64,000 nt of DNA from FEN-1350 sp964643355 (GTDB lineage: Bacteria; Planctomycetota; Phycisphaerae; Sedimentisphaerales; Anaerohalosphaeraceae): positions 1 through 64,000 of the forward strand of contig CAZXPW010000020.1 of assembly GCA_964643355.1 (NCBI GenBank). The letters run 5' to 3'. Numbering within the stretch: the first letter of the stretch is position 1; each line of letters begins with the position of its first letter. Below, one piece after another: positions 1-9,130 of this stretch. The notes under the pieces were generated by a model. That model was not told the DNA's origin. It saw nothing but the letters and a program-made list of their open reading frames with translations, and did not search any database. The position numbers were made by a program, and so were the translations under genes.

Positions 1-74
1 AACTGGCTGGTTTTGAAGCGCCCATACCTGGCTGCATTTGAAGCGCCCCGTGACAATTCCTCGAAAATTCAAAC

Positions 75-148
75 TGGGCCCGGTCCGACTCGAACGGACG
101 ACCGACGGATTATGAGTCCGCTGCTCTAACCGACTGAGCTACGGGCCC
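75..148 (-). tRNA. tRNA with CAU anticodon (elongator Met or Ile2)
   Basis: Read on the minus strand, the sequence folds as a full cloverleaf: a 7-bp acceptor stem (gggcccg/cgggccc), a D-arm with tagctcag, an anticodon loop ctCATaa, and a T-arm with ttcgagt. The discriminator is A and CCA is not encoded. The paired G1-C72 argues against initiator tRNA. CAU is shared by elongator Met and lysidine-modified Ile2, and I cannot separate these by eye. Confidence 0.93.
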
Positions 149-175
149 GCGGGCGTTTTTGGCACGCACGGGAAC

Positions 176-203
176 AGTATACCGATTCGGGCGCGACATT
201 CAA
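176..203 (-). promoter_or_regulatory. Candidate sigma70-type promoter for the tRNA(CAU) gene
   Basis: On the minus strand there is TTGAAT, a 16-bp spacer and TATACT. The -10 lies about 27 bases before the tRNA 5' end, leaving room for a short leader. This is motif matching only; the same bases lie upstream of the divergent UroD-like gene. Confidence 0.4.
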
Positions 204-320
204 TTCGAAAGCGGGTACCCAACAAAGAATTGTCGGAAATCGGCGAAAGAATTTACAGATCGGTCGGGATGGGGTATAAGATTGGGTGAACGCTTTACGG
301 ACTTACGACAGGAAACGAAT

Positions 321-1508
321 ATGCACCCAACAAGACGCTCGGAAGCCACCCAGGCCAAACTGGACCGAATCCGAAAGGCACTCCGGTTCGAGGAGGCGGA
401 CCGCGTGCCGATCAGCGATTTTTTCTGGGGAGGATTTGTCGCTCGATGGCGGCGGGAACTGGGTCTGCCCGACGACGCGGATCCCTACCGGTATTACGAT
501 CTTGACTGGATTGTGACGACTCCGAATATGGATCCCCACATCCGGCCGTTTGTAACCCTCCGGGAAGACCAAAACGAAATCTGGGTCAAGACCGGTTTTG
601 AAACGGTACTCCGCAAGCGGCTGGACCGGCCGATGCCCGAGCAGATCTCGTGTGATACGGATACGATCGATCGTTTGGAGGCGTTTGAATTTGACGATCC
701 GGCAGACCGTCGTCGGTTCTTTGAGGCCGGAGACAACCAGATCGCCGGGGTGGGGGACGGTTTTCAGCGGAACAGCCCGCCGTGGGTGGAAACGGTGGGA
801 AACCTGCGGAAGGACTTTCCCGTTTTCGGCAGCATGATCGAACCGAGCGAATGCCTGACGCGGCTGATCGGGCAACAAAACGCTCTGCTGTGGATGGGTT
901 TGTATCCCGAGCGGATGGGGGCTTGTATCCATCGCATCGGGGAGTTTTATCTGGCGGCATGCAAGGCCGCCATCGCCGCGGCGGGGGGAAATCTGGACGG
1001 ATTCGTTATCTGGGGAGATGTGGCGTATCGCCGGGGGATGTTCTTTTCGCCGGATTATTGGCGCGAATTTTTCAAACCCTGGGTTAAGGCGATGGTGGAC
1101 CATTGTCACGCCAATGAGTTGCCGGTGATTTACCACGGGTGCGGATGTATTCACGCGATTTTGCCGGACTTCATCGAGATCGGAGTTGATGCTCTCAATC
1201 CGCTTGAGGCCAAGGCCGGGATGGATGTCCTGGACCTTAGGCGAAAGTACGGCCGGAAAATCGCCTTCTGCGGGAACAGCGATATCCAGATATGGGAAAC
1301 CGGAGATGAAAATCGGATTCGGGCGGAAGTTCTCCGGAAGCTGAATGCAGCCAAGGGCGGCGGGCTCATTTTCCAGTCGGATCATTCCGTGGCCAGCGAC
1401 GTGTCGGGTCGAACCTATGATCGAATCGTTCAATTGGTGCGGGACTACGGCAGATATCCGCTCCACTTGGGACCCTTCGACGAATCGATCGATCCGATAT
1501 CGGAGTAA
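321..1508 (+). CDS. UroD/MtaA-like family protein (uroporphyrinogen decarboxylase fold)
   Basis: Encodes 395 aa. The ATG at 321 is chosen because AGGA lies about 8 bases upstream and the family N terminus (helix followed by 'ADRVP') starts here; the open frame extends upstream to 159 but through the tRNA promoter region. The C-terminal half has a Tyr-His-Gly-Cys-Gly-Cys segment and a Gly-Val-Asp-Ala-Leu-Asn-Pro-Leu-Glu strand typical of UroD-fold methyltransferase-like proteins. The His/Cys pattern suggests a metal site and methyl transfer rather than haem synthesis, but the substrate is unknown. It sits just upstream of rhaT and rhaM on the same strand (40-bp gap), so a role in sugar or methylated-sugar catabolism is an inference. 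Confidence 0.8.
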   Translation: MHPTRRSEATQAKLDRIRKALRFEEADRVPISDFFWGGFVARWRRELGLPDDADPYRYYDLDWIVTTPNMDPHIRPFVTLREDQNEIWVKTGFETVLRKRLDRPMPEQISCDTDTIDRLEAFEFDDPADRRRFFEAGDNQIAGVGDGFQRNSPPWVETVGNLRKDFPVFGSMIEPSECLTRLIGQQNALLWMGLYPERMGACIHRIGEFYLAACKAAIAAAGGNLDGFVIWGDVAYRRGMFFSPDYWREFFKPWVKAMVDHCHANELPVIYHGCGCIHAILPDFIEIGVDALNPLEAKAGMDVLDLRRKYGRKIAFCGNSDIQIWETGDENRIRAEVLRKLNAAKGGGLIFQSDHSVASDVSGRTYDRIVQLVRDYGRYPLHLGPFDESIDPISE

Positions 1509-1548
1509 TTGACTATTAATTAACTACATTCATCACCTGGAGAACGAT

Positions 1549-2619
1549 ATGACGCCCGTGTCCCCCAACCCCATTCTCGGAACCATCCTGCACGCCTTCG
1601 GCGCCACCGCCGCGGTATTCTGTTATACCCCGCAACAGCGGCTCCGCGGCTGGTCGTGGCAAACCTATTGGCTGGCCCAGGCGTCGATCTGCTGGCTGAT
1701 TGCCCCAGTGGTTGTGGCATGGCTGACAGTTCCGAAGCTGGGCGAGGTTCTTCGAACGGCATCTCCCGACGCGATGGGGCTGACCTTTGTGATGGGGATG
1801 ATTTACGGCATCGGCGGAACGGCATTCGGCGTGGCGATTCGTTATCTCGGCTACTCGCTGACCTATGCGATCGCAATCGGAATTTCCTGCGTGTTGGGGA
1901 CCTTTGCCGGTCCGGTATGGAACAACGAGATCATGGCGCTGTTGGAGAAAACCGGTTCGGGATGGGTCTTCTGCGGAGTCTTTATCGGTTTGCTGGGGAC
2001 GCTGATCTGCGGCCTGGCCGGCCGCCTCAAGGAAATCGAACTGCAGCAGGCGGGAGGCGGGGCGCAACCCTTTCGGTTGGGAAAGGGACTACTCATCGTC
2101 GTTGTTGCGGGGATCTTTTCGGCGGTTTACGGTATCGCGATTAATTTCACTGGTAAGCCCATCGCGGCAACGGCCGAACAATTCGGGGCCGGGCACTGGC
2201 AGACCAACGCCGTGTATATCTTTTCCAACAGCGGGGCTTTCGTGACGACCGCGGCGTACTGTCTCTGGCTGGCGATTTCGCAAAAATCCTTCGGAGAATA
2301 TCGCAACCCGCGGACGGACATTGCCGGATCGCTGGGCGTCAACTACCTGATGGCGCTGCTGACGGGTTGTCTGTGGTATGGGCAGTTTTTCTTCTACGGA
2401 CTCGGGCATGTCCGCATGGGACAGTTTGAATTTTCGAGCTGGGCAATCCACATGCTGATGCTGATCCTCTTTAGCAGCGTGGTGGGGATCCTCATGCGGG
2501 AATGGCACGGCCACAGACCTCGGACGATTGCGGTTATCGTTCTGGCAATGGCGATCCTGGCCGTTGCGGTATTATCGCTGGCCTATGGCAATTATCTCGG
2601 GGACCAGGCGGCGAAGTAG
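1549..2619 (+). CDS. rhaT: L-rhamnose/proton symporter RhaT
   Basis: Encodes 356 aa, close to the usual RhaT length, with about ten hydrophobic helices spread over the whole length. Family landmarks recognised from E. coli RhaT are an N-terminal 'WSW-x-T-x-W' segment, 'YGIGGTAFGVAIRYLGYS', 'AIAIGISCVLGT', a conserved 'GRLKE' loop near residue 160, 'KGLLIVVVAGIFSA', and a C-terminal 'WYGQFFFYGLGH' segment followed by 'MREW'. The protein would import L-rhamnose or a similar 6-deoxysugar with protons across the inner membrane. A TGGAGAA ribosome site precedes the ATG. The rhamnose mutarotase gene begins 37 bp downstream, supporting the assignment and an operon. Confidence 0.93.
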   Translation: MTPVSPNPILGTILHAFGATAAVFCYTPQQRLRGWSWQTYWLAQASICWLIAPVVVAWLTVPKLGEVLRTASPDAMGLTFVMGMIYGIGGTAFGVAIRYLGYSLTYAIAIGISCVLGTFAGPVWNNEIMALLEKTGSGWVFCGVFIGLLGTLICGLAGRLKEIELQQAGGGAQPFRLGKGLLIVVVAGIFSAVYGIAINFTGKPIAATAEQFGAGHWQTNAVYIFSNSGAFVTTAAYCLWLAISQKSFGEYRNPRTDIAGSLGVNYLMALLTGCLWYGQFFFYGLGHVRMGQFEFSSWAIHMLMLILFSSVVGILMREWHGHRPRTIAVIVLAMAILAVAVLSLAYGNYLGDQAAK

Positions 2620-2656
2620 AGTTCTCGACGATTATTTGGAATACGGGGATGATGCA

Positions 2657-2998
2657 ATGGTAAAACGCTACGGAATGGTGATTGGTCTCAACGAAGACAA
2701 ACTCGCTGAATACAAGCGCCTTCATGCGGCTGTCTGGCCGGGCGTGCTGAAGATGATCACCGAATGTCACATCCGGAATTACTCCATCTATCTGCGTCGC
2801 ATGCCCGATGGGAAATTCTATCTGTTCAGTTACTTTGAATACACGGGTGCGGATTTCGCCGCCGATATGGCCAAGATGGCCGCTGACCCGACGACGCAGA
2901 AATGGTGGAGCCACTGCATGCCCTGTCAGTCGCCTTTGGCCGATCGCGCCGACGGGGAATGGTGGGCGAACATGGAGGAGGTCTTCCACTGCGAATAA
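2657..2998 (+). CDS. rhaM: L-rhamnose mutarotase RhaM
   Basis: Encodes 113 aa of the DUF718/RhaM family, a ferredoxin-like fold that interconverts alpha and beta anomers of L-rhamnose. Visible family features are the N-terminal 'RYGMVIGLN', the 'Y-x-x-L-H-x-x-V-W-P' motif that carries the catalytic His, 'IRNYSIYL', and a 'WW' pair near residue 80. The ATG at 2657 is preceded by a GGGGA ribosome site; the open frame upstream of it overlaps the end of rhaT and is not needed. It directly follows rhaT and is followed by a strong hairpin. No rhamnose isomerase or kinase lies in this window, so the rest of the pathway must be elsewhere. Confidence 0.93.
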   Translation: MVKRYGMVIGLNEDKLAEYKRLHAAVWPGVLKMITECHIRNYSIYLRRMPDGKFYLFSYFEYTGADFAADMAKMAADPTTQKWWSHCMPCQSPLADRADGEWWANMEEVFHCE

Positions 2999-3028
2999 CA
3001 AGGGCGGGTTAATACCCGCCCTTGTTTG
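2997..3028. terminator. Hairpin terminator between convergent rhaM and HEAT-repeat gene
   Basis: Perfect 12-bp inverted repeat (aacaagggcggg / cccgcccttgtt) with a 6-base loop, starting inside the rhaM stop codon. It sits between two convergent genes, so it may serve both strands. The following T tract is short. Confidence 0.75.
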
Positions 3029-3060
3029 CAGTATGTTTTCGGTGGAACCCCGAATCCCGA

Positions 3061-5025
3061 TTAAAGTTTTTTCAGGGCTTCATTGGCCCGATTTCGCGTT
3101 CGCTCGTTTTTGGTCTTGTCCCTGACCGTCTGGAGGGCGGATCGGAGCTGCTCTTTCGATGCCCCGGCAATCTCTTTGTCCGCCAGAGCCACAAGAGACG
3201 AATACGCGTCTTCGGCAACCGCCGCATCTGTCGCCAGCGTGGTCAGCAGTTCCAGCGAACGAACGGTCGGAGCCGCGCCGAGCGCCGCGATCGCCAGGCG
3301 TTTTTCCTCCGGCCGATTTAACAGGGACATCACCTCGCCCACTCGGGCCGACTTATCGGTTCCGCTCAGCTTGGTATTGCCCTGGAGATACTGCAAATAT
3401 CCCCGCAACCCCAATACCTGATGGTTCATCTTCTTTCCGGACTTGGCCAGTGCCGCCAGCGCTTCGCCTGCGGCCGTATCTTCGGGCCAGTTGTTGGGCC
3501 AGGTGGACAGAGTTCGCACCGCTTCATCCTGTACCATCTCTTCTTTGTCGTCAATTCCGGACTTGACCGCGGCCAATGCGTCCGGCCCTCCGGCGGCGGC
3601 CAGCGCGTGTAATCCGATGATACGAATCTCGCCTGCCGCGTTTTTCGTCAGCGGGATGAGCGGCGCAATTGACTTGGATCCGCTTCGTTTGGCTATGGAA
3701 ATCAGAGACTTTTCGATATTGTTTCTCTCTGTGGAGTTCTGCGTTTTCTCAAGGGCTTTGACAATACCGACAAGCTGCTGATCCGTGCCGATCACGCCCA
3801 GCGCCTGAACGGCGGCCCCGCGAATTCCCGCATCGGCATCATCAAGCCCGGCCGCAACAGCCGCCGTTGCGGATTCGATCCGGCGCATTGCGGCAAGTTC
3901 AAATAAGGCCTGCCTTGTTTTTCCGGTTGCCTGCGGCATTCGGGCCAGCAGCTCCGCATCGATTTCGCCGCCGGACAGACGACTCAGTGTCGTCTTGGCC
4001 GCTTCAGCCAAAGCGGCATCGTCGCTGCCGGCCGCTTCCAGCAACACCGGTACACAAACGACGCCGCCAAATCGGTCCATGGCCCGAACCGCCGCCATTC
4101 GCACTTCTTTGGATCCATGTTTCGCCGCATTTACGATGGCCGGTTGCACGGCCGGATCGCTGCGATCGGCGATCGCCAACAGCAACATTGGCTGTCGTTC
4201 GGCCGGCAACTGGGCCAATAGAGCGGCCAGCGATTCGGTTATTTGTTTTCCCCTCAACTCGCGGGCGGTGCGAAGTCCGATTCCCACTCTGGCCTGATCG
4301 TCCGACTTGAGTTGTTCGGCCAGCAAATTGAAACCTTCTGCTCCGCGGGCAAGAATTACACCGCGCGTGGCCTCGAGCGTCTTCTGTTTGGGCACATTGG
4401 CCTGTCGGACGGCGTCATAGAGTTTCACCGCCTGGGCTGCGTTCCCGTCCGACAAATATTTTTCCGCCGTCAGGATACAGCCCTCGGCGACATAGGGCCG
4501 GACTTTCTCCGGCGCAATACCCAGCAGAGGGGTCAGCGCCCCGGCCGCCGCATCGCCACCGATATGTCCCAGCGCGACCGCCGCCGCCGAAGCCACATCC
4601 GGATCTGTGTCCCCCAGCCGCGCGATCAGCGTCGGGACCGAGCCCGCATCTTTGCGCACGCCGATGGAATTGATCACGCCGACCAGCAACCGACCCTGAA
4701 CTTTGCCAATGGCATCCCGTAGCGCGGCGCCGGCCTCCGGATCCGGGATCGCTTCCAGGGCAATCCTTGCCCACGACGACAAGTCCGCGTTTGGCAACAG
4801 CGGCGCCAGCGCCGGTACCGCATCCTTGCTGCCGTAGATCGCCAATTGTTTGCAGGGGATCGCCTTATCCTGTGGTGGGGCGTTGGATTCGATGATCTTG
4901 ATCAGCGACTGTTCCTTTTCCTTTCGGGTGGCAGCACTATCACCGGCTGCCCAGGCCGCAAACGGAAGGGCGGCAATCATCATCAGCGAAACAAGAGTTC
5001 GTAAGGTTACATTCAGTTTCATCAT
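3061..5025 (-). CDS. Exported HEAT-repeat protein
   Basis: About 654 aa. A Sec-type signal peptide (hydrophobic core and AAWA cleavage region) is followed by roughly 600 residues of Ala/Leu-rich helical pairs with the HEAT/PBS-lyase pattern ('VPALAPLL', 'AAAVALGHIGGDAAAGALTPLL', 'GAAVQALGVIG'), forming an extended alpha-solenoid likely used for protein binding in the periplasm. The start at 5025 is preferred because an AAAGG site lies 9 bases upstream; a further ATG at 5034 abuts that site and is too close. It lies 45 bp downstream of a TAT-exported oxidoreductase on the same strand and may share its transcript. No enzymatic motif is visible; the function is unknown. Confidence 0.88.
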   Translation of the reverse strand: MMKLNVTLRTLVSLMMIAALPFAAWAAGDSAATRKEKEQSLIKIIESNAPPQDKAIPCKQLAIYGSKDAVPALAPLLPNADLSSWARIALEAIPDPEAGAALRDAIGKVQGRLLVGVINSIGVRKDAGSVPTLIARLGDTDPDVASAAAVALGHIGGDAAAGALTPLLGIAPEKVRPYVAEGCILTAEKYLSDGNAAQAVKLYDAVRQANVPKQKTLEATRGVILARGAEGFNLLAEQLKSDDQARVGIGLRTARELRGKQITESLAALLAQLPAERQPMLLLAIADRSDPAVQPAIVNAAKHGSKEVRMAAVRAMDRFGGVVCVPVLLEAAGSDDAALAEAAKTTLSRLSGGEIDAELLARMPQATGKTRQALFELAAMRRIESATAAVAAGLDDADAGIRGAAVQALGVIGTDQQLVGIVKALEKTQNSTERNNIEKSLISIAKRSGSKSIAPLIPLTKNAAGEIRIIGLHALAAAGGPDALAAVKSGIDDKEEMVQDEAVRTLSTWPNNWPEDTAAGEALAALAKSGKKMNHQVLGLRGYLQYLQGNTKLSGTDKSARVGEVMSLLNRPEEKRLAIAALGAAPTVRSLELLTTLATDAAVAEDAYSSLVALADKEIAGASKEQLRSALQTVRDKTKNERTRNRANEALKKL

Positions 5026-5070
5026 GGTTATCATCCTTTGGATGGAATCTCAGTTCAGGTTACGCCGATC

Positions 5071-6351
5071 TTACAGCCGCCACGGATCCCGAATCGCCTC
5101 GGACCGCAGCCGGTTGGCCTCTTCGTCGCCGATGAACTCGCATTTCTTTGGATCGAAATTGACCTTGCGATTCAGGAACAGCGAGACATTGGCCGCGTGG
5201 CAGGCGATGTGTGCCCAGCAGGCCACCTCGGCGTTGGCCCGCGTCTGTCCGCGAGAACGCACACAGTCGAGAAAATCACGGACATGGAAGTCGGCCGGAT
5301 AGCCGGCGATCTTGGCGCCTTTACCGACCAGCAGGTCGGGCGAGCTGGCCACGATCTCCGCATCGTCGCCGGTCTCAACCCAGCCCTTGTCGCCCTCGAA
5401 TCGCACCGGGCACGAACCCAGCGGCAGCCAACCGTCGTTTCGCAGGATGAGTTTTACGCCATTGGCATAGAGGGCATGTAACTGGCCGTCTTTCGGTTCG
5501 TATTCAATCGGCGCCGTGCTGTCGGCGTCGTTGGCCCACTGGCACAGATCCACGCAGTGAGATCCCCATTCCAGACACCCGCCGCCGACCATACCGCCGC
5601 CTTTCTCGAAGTTGAAGCCGTCCATCAGCTTGCCGTTGTACGGCCGCCATGCCGCCGGTCCCAGATACAGATCCCAATGGACCTTGTCCGAAGCCGGTTC
5701 CGGTTCGGCCGGCATCCAGCCGCTGGTGCTGGTTCCCAAGCCAGCCGGATGGGCGTAGAGCGTATGCAGTTTGCCGAGTTTTCCGCGGCGAGCCAGATCG
5801 ATGGCGAACATAAAGTTCGGCAAACTTCTGCGCTGGGTACCGGCCTGAAATACCCGGCCGGTGCGGCGGAAAGTTTCCGCCAGGGCCAAGCTCTGCGCGA
5901 TATTTTTCGTACAGGGCTTTTCGCAATAGACATCCTTGCCCGCTTTGGCCGCCAGGATCGAGGCCGTCGCATGCCAGTTGGGGCCGGTGGCGATCAGCGC
6001 TGCATCGATATCGCTGCGGGCCAGGACTTCGCGCAGGTCGATGGCGGTGGTGCAATCCTTGTTGCCATACTGGTCGTTGACCATATCCCGGGCTTTGTTT
6101 CGATTGTCGGCCCGCGGATCGCAGATCGTCACAAAGCGGGCGTCCGGCTCGTGCAAAAAGCAGCCCAGCACATACCGGCCGCGATTGCCGATGCCGATGC
6201 CAGCCATGACGATTTTTTCGCTTGGGGCCACGCCGCCATCCTTGCCCAGAACCGTGGAGGGAATGACCTGCGGGATCAGGAATGCCGCACCCGCCCCCAG
6301 GGTTCCCTTGAGAAATTGACGACGATGAATGGAAACGCTTGTCTTGTGCAT
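5071..6351 (-). CDS. TAT-exported Gfo/Idh/MocA-family oxidoreductase (copy 1)
   Basis: Encodes 426 aa. The start at 6351 has a GGAG site 8 bases upstream. The N terminus carries a twin-arginine signal (His-Arg-Arg-Gln-Phe-Leu-Lys then a hydrophobic stretch ending near residue 30). It is followed by a Rossmann domain with 'AGIGIGNRG' and 'CDPRADN', the family hallmark Glu-Lys-Pro in 'VYCEKP', and a C-terminal alpha/beta substrate domain with 'GCLEWGSHCVDLCQWA'. These NAD(P)-dependent enzymes oxidise or rearrange sugars and cyclitols; export by TAT implies that the cofactor is loaded in the cytoplasm. It ends in the 'DPWRL' tail also seen in copy 2 (11440-10133). The substrate is unknown. Confidence 0.92.
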   Translation of the reverse strand: MHKTSVSIHRRQFLKGTLGAGAAFLIPQVIPSTVLGKDGGVAPSEKIVMAGIGIGNRGRYVLGCFLHEPDARFVTICDPRADNRNKARDMVNDQYGNKDCTTAIDLREVLARSDIDAALIATGPNWHATASILAAKAGKDVYCEKPCTKNIAQSLALAETFRRTGRVFQAGTQRRSLPNFMFAIDLARRGKLGKLHTLYAHPAGLGTSTSGWMPAEPEPASDKVHWDLYLGPAAWRPYNGKLMDGFNFEKGGGMVGGGCLEWGSHCVDLCQWANDADSTAPIEYEPKDGQLHALYANGVKLILRNDGWLPLGSCPVRFEGDKGWVETGDDAEIVASSPDLLVGKGAKIAGYPADFHVRDFLDCVRSRGQTRANAEVACWAHIACHAANVSLFLNRKVNFDPKKCEFIGDEEANRLRSEAIRDPWRL

Positions 6352-6556
6352 GTCGGATTCTCCGGTTAGACCATCAATCGCAGTTTTGGTTTCGTGTTCC
6401 AGAAATTCCCTTCTTCCCCGGCACGATCGAACCCGGATTCGCCGGGAACTACTATTGTAGACCGATTCCGTTTCGGTGCAAGAATCCATTTGGATTTTCG
6501 CGATCCTATGGAAGCCACCAATTTTATATTGGGGGTTGATTGTTGAATGCTGCAAT

Positions 6557-6582
6557 AACCCCCGGAATAAATCCGGGGGTTT
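6557..6582 (-). terminator. Hairpin terminator downstream of the protease-GH172 gene
   Basis: Ten-bp stem aacccccgga / tccgggggtt with a 5-base loop, about 30 bp past the stop of the minus-strand gene ending at 6611. It also marks the boundary before the downstream oxidoreductase at 6351. The T-rich tail is weak. Confidence 0.65.
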
Positions 6583-6610
6583 CCATCCGGTAAATGGTTG
6601 GTTCCCACAC

Positions 6611-9130
6611 CTATCGCCTTGCGTCCAGGCCCTGCCACTGGTGTTTCCACGGTTCCGGCCCGTCGCTTTCGACGACGAGGTAATCGCCTTCACGACGACA
6701 CTTCAGAGGCCGGTTGTTTTCGTCGTTGAGGTATCGCGCGGGCATGATCCCCGACTTGACCAGCGTCTGGAGCGAATCCGGAATCTGTCCATAAGCGAGC
6801 CGGTATGCATAGATTGCCCGCCCGATCCCCAGCCGCACAAAATGCGCTTCGTGATGGGTCTTCGGATCGCGTTTGGGCTCAGGAGGCAAGTTCAGCAACC
6901 GCAGCAATTCGACTGCCAGCGGAGTCACTTTCGCCGAATCGGCAGGGGCCTTGAAGGTGATGGTGTGGTCTCCCCTGGCCAGTTCATGGGTACCCAACAA
7001 CAAGTCGGCCTCGTTATCCTCGGCCGCACGGAAATCGGCCGTCATGATCTTCTTCGAGTCGATCTCAATATCATACGGCCCATACCCCGGCCCGCTGGCC
7101 GCGGTGAGCCGTACCGCGTATCGGCCTTCCTGCTCCAACACAAACGGCAGCGTTAGCGTTGCATTGGCCGACTTGTTCGGCCAAAGCAGGACCGGCCGAG
7201 CGCCGAAGAATCCCGTCGTATCGACGATCAGCTTGGCGTCGCTTGCGCTGATCCTGGCCTTTTGGAACGCCCGCACCAGATGATGCTGTATCCACGGCAC
7301 ACGCCGTTGCGGCCAGGCCGGCATCGGCTCGAAGGTTGTCTTCGGCTGGCCCTCCTGATACCAGTACGCCACGCTGCTGACAAAATCCGGCCGTTCCAGA
7401 AAGAACCCGCCGGTATCTTCGACGGTGTTGCCCTTGTGCTCGATCGTCGCCTTCAGCGACTTGGTGAAATAGATCGGGTCCGGCAGGTGCCAGCGGTAAC
7501 AGACGCCGCTGTCGCCTGCGCTGTCCCCTTGCCAGCGCGGATTGCCGAACCAGTGGCTCGTTCGCGGCCGAAATCCCCAGGCGTCGTTGTAGTAGTCTTC
7601 GGTTCCCGTACCCTGCAAGCTCGGCACTTCCTCGCCGTCGATGTAGAAAAAGTCGTCACCCTCGCCGAACCAGCCGTCCATCGTCGAAGTAATCGACTGG
7701 ACCGTGCCGACATAGAACCCCTTTCCGGCCAGATCTGCGAACAGATAATCGCGGTCCGCTACGGCCGGATATTCCTGCCGATACCGAGCGTAAAAGTACG
7801 GAATCGACTCCGGCAGCGCATCCACCTGCGTGTAATCGACTTGCCAGTACAATCCCGTTCCGCGGTTCGGGTTGTCGTTGGTGATGACGATCTTCGCCGA
7901 TTTGCGGAATGGCATCCGCCAGTAACAGGAAAGCGATCCGGTGATCGAGACCTGTACGGGGACACTTTCGACGACTGCCGGTTTGCCCTGTCCCACGGCG
8001 AAGAAATCTCCGAGCGGGGCTTCGACCCCCGGTTCCGGATTGCCGTCCCAATAAATCCGCAGGCACAGCGTATTGAGTTCGCTGACCCAACCGGAGTGGC
8101 TGGTAAACCACATGTGCGTGATCACCCCCGGCCCTTCGAACAGAGGCATTTCGACCGATTTGCCCGGCTGCAGCCAGGTCATGTCGAGATTTTCGGTTTG
8201 CCATTCGGGCTGCTGATTGCTCGACACCCGGCGATTGCGTCCCTCGGGTCCGAGGTTCATGGGGTTGAGCAAGTCCATCAGCGACTTTGAATCCGACTTG
8301 GCCGAATCTGCTCTATTATCGATCCAGATTGCGTCGTTCATATACGCCCTGGCGTATTCATACGACATCTGTCCTTCGCGTGCGCCGCTGGAGTTGCGGA
8401 ACAGAAAAATGCCGCCGCCCGGCTGATCGGAGTCATCCCGGAAGCCGACGAGAATCACGCTGTGCCCATCACGAACGCCATCCGGCGAAGCCATCACCAG
8501 CACGCCGTCTTTGTACTGCTCGGCCTTCGGCCAGCGAAGTCCGGCGCAGACCGGCCACTGTTTGCACAGCGTTCGCTTGATCTCGATCAGTTGCTCGGCC
8601 GTCAGGCCGGTTGTAACATCCCACGGCTTGATCCAGTGCATTTGCAGGCCGAGATTGCGGTATTGTTTGGCGTGTTCGATGGCCTCGTCGCTGGGTTTAA
8701 GATTGGGGTTGAAAGCCGCCAAGTAGGGCAGATCGGCTTCGGGGCAGATTCCGTAGGCCTCGTATCCGGCCCACAGGTCGGAGAAAAAGCTTCCGTCATT
8801 GGCTTGTTTGGTCACCTGGTTCGACGCCCAGTTGAGAAACTCCACGCTCAACCGGACCTTCGCTTGTTTTTGGCCGGAGATGGCGTACTCCAGCGCCTCG
8901 GTCACGGCAAACACCGAACAGGTGCCTCGTCCGCCTTGCGGCCGAATCGCCAGATCCCATTTGGCAAATTCCGGCCGTAGATCCATTGTGCTTCGCGGTA
9001 CCCCGATGTCGTCTTTTTCCGCCGCCACCGCCGACAGGCCCAATCCTCCGACTGACACGGCCGCCAAAGCCAGTGTCCAAACCAACTTGCTCATCGTTCG
9101 AAGCTTTCCATCAACCGTTCCTGTTTTCAT
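6611..9130 (-). CDS. Exported papain-like cysteine peptidase fused to a DUF2961/GH172 domain
   Basis: Encodes 839 aa. The start at 9130 has an excellent AAAGGAG site 8 bases upstream; a signal peptide spans about residues 1-37. Residues ~40-280 read as a C1 (papain-like) peptidase: oxyanion Gln65, catalytic Cys71 in 'GRGTCSVFA', His223 in 'DGHSVILVGF' and Asn246 in 'FRNSSG'. Residues ~300-660 match DUF2961, now GH172, with 'GTGLYWQVDYTQVD', 'TMDGWFGEGDDFFYIDGE' and 'GTGTEDYYNDAWGF'. A beta-rich segment (~680-760) and a short helical tail follow. GH172 members cleave alpha-fructofuranosyl or arabinofuranosyl linkages; the protease domain may process glycoprotein or the enzyme itself. The fusion is unusual. 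Both domain calls are confident; the joint function is not. Confidence 0.88.
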   Translation of the reverse strand: MKTGTVDGKLRTMSKLVWTLALAAVSVGGLGLSAVAAEKDDIGVPRSTMDLRPEFAKWDLAIRPQGGRGTCSVFAVTEALEYAISGQKQAKVRLSVEFLNWASNQVTKQANDGSFFSDLWAGYEAYGICPEADLPYLAAFNPNLKPSDEAIEHAKQYRNLGLQMHWIKPWDVTTGLTAEQLIEIKRTLCKQWPVCAGLRWPKAEQYKDGVLVMASPDGVRDGHSVILVGFRDDSDQPGGGIFLFRNSSGAREGQMSYEYARAYMNDAIWIDNRADSAKSDSKSLMDLLNPMNLGPEGRNRRVSSNQQPEWQTENLDMTWLQPGKSVEMPLFEGPGVITHMWFTSHSGWVSELNTLCLRIYWDGNPEPGVEAPLGDFFAVGQGKPAVVESVPVQVSITGSLSCYWRMPFRKSAKIVITNDNPNRGTGLYWQVDYTQVDALPESIPYFYARYRQEYPAVADRDYLFADLAGKGFYVGTVQSITSTMDGWFGEGDDFFYIDGEEVPSLQGTGTEDYYNDAWGFRPRTSHWFGNPRWQGDSAGDSGVCYRWHLPDPIYFTKSLKATIEHKGNTVEDTGGFFLERPDFVSSVAYWYQEGQPKTTFEPMPAWPQRRVPWIQHHLVRAFQKARISASDAKLIVDTTGFFGARPVLLWPNKSANATLTLPFVLEQEGRYAVRLTAASGPGYGPYDIEIDSKKIMTADFRAAEDNEADLLLGTHELARGDHTITFKAPADSAKVTPLAVELLRLLNLPPEPKRDPKTHHEAHFVRLGIGRAIYAYRLAYGQIPDSLQTLVKSGIMPARYLNDENNRPLKCRREGDYLVVESDGPEPWKHQWQGLDARR

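Noticed and set aside
1..60. Two-copy repeat of tgaagcgccc-type sequence at the left edge
   Set aside because: Only two imperfect copies (~28-bp period) at the window edge; not enough to call an array, CRISPR or att site.
303..1466. A 387-codon minus-strand open frame opposite the UroD-like gene
   Set aside because: The plus-strand product matches a known family and has a ribosome site; the antisense product does not.
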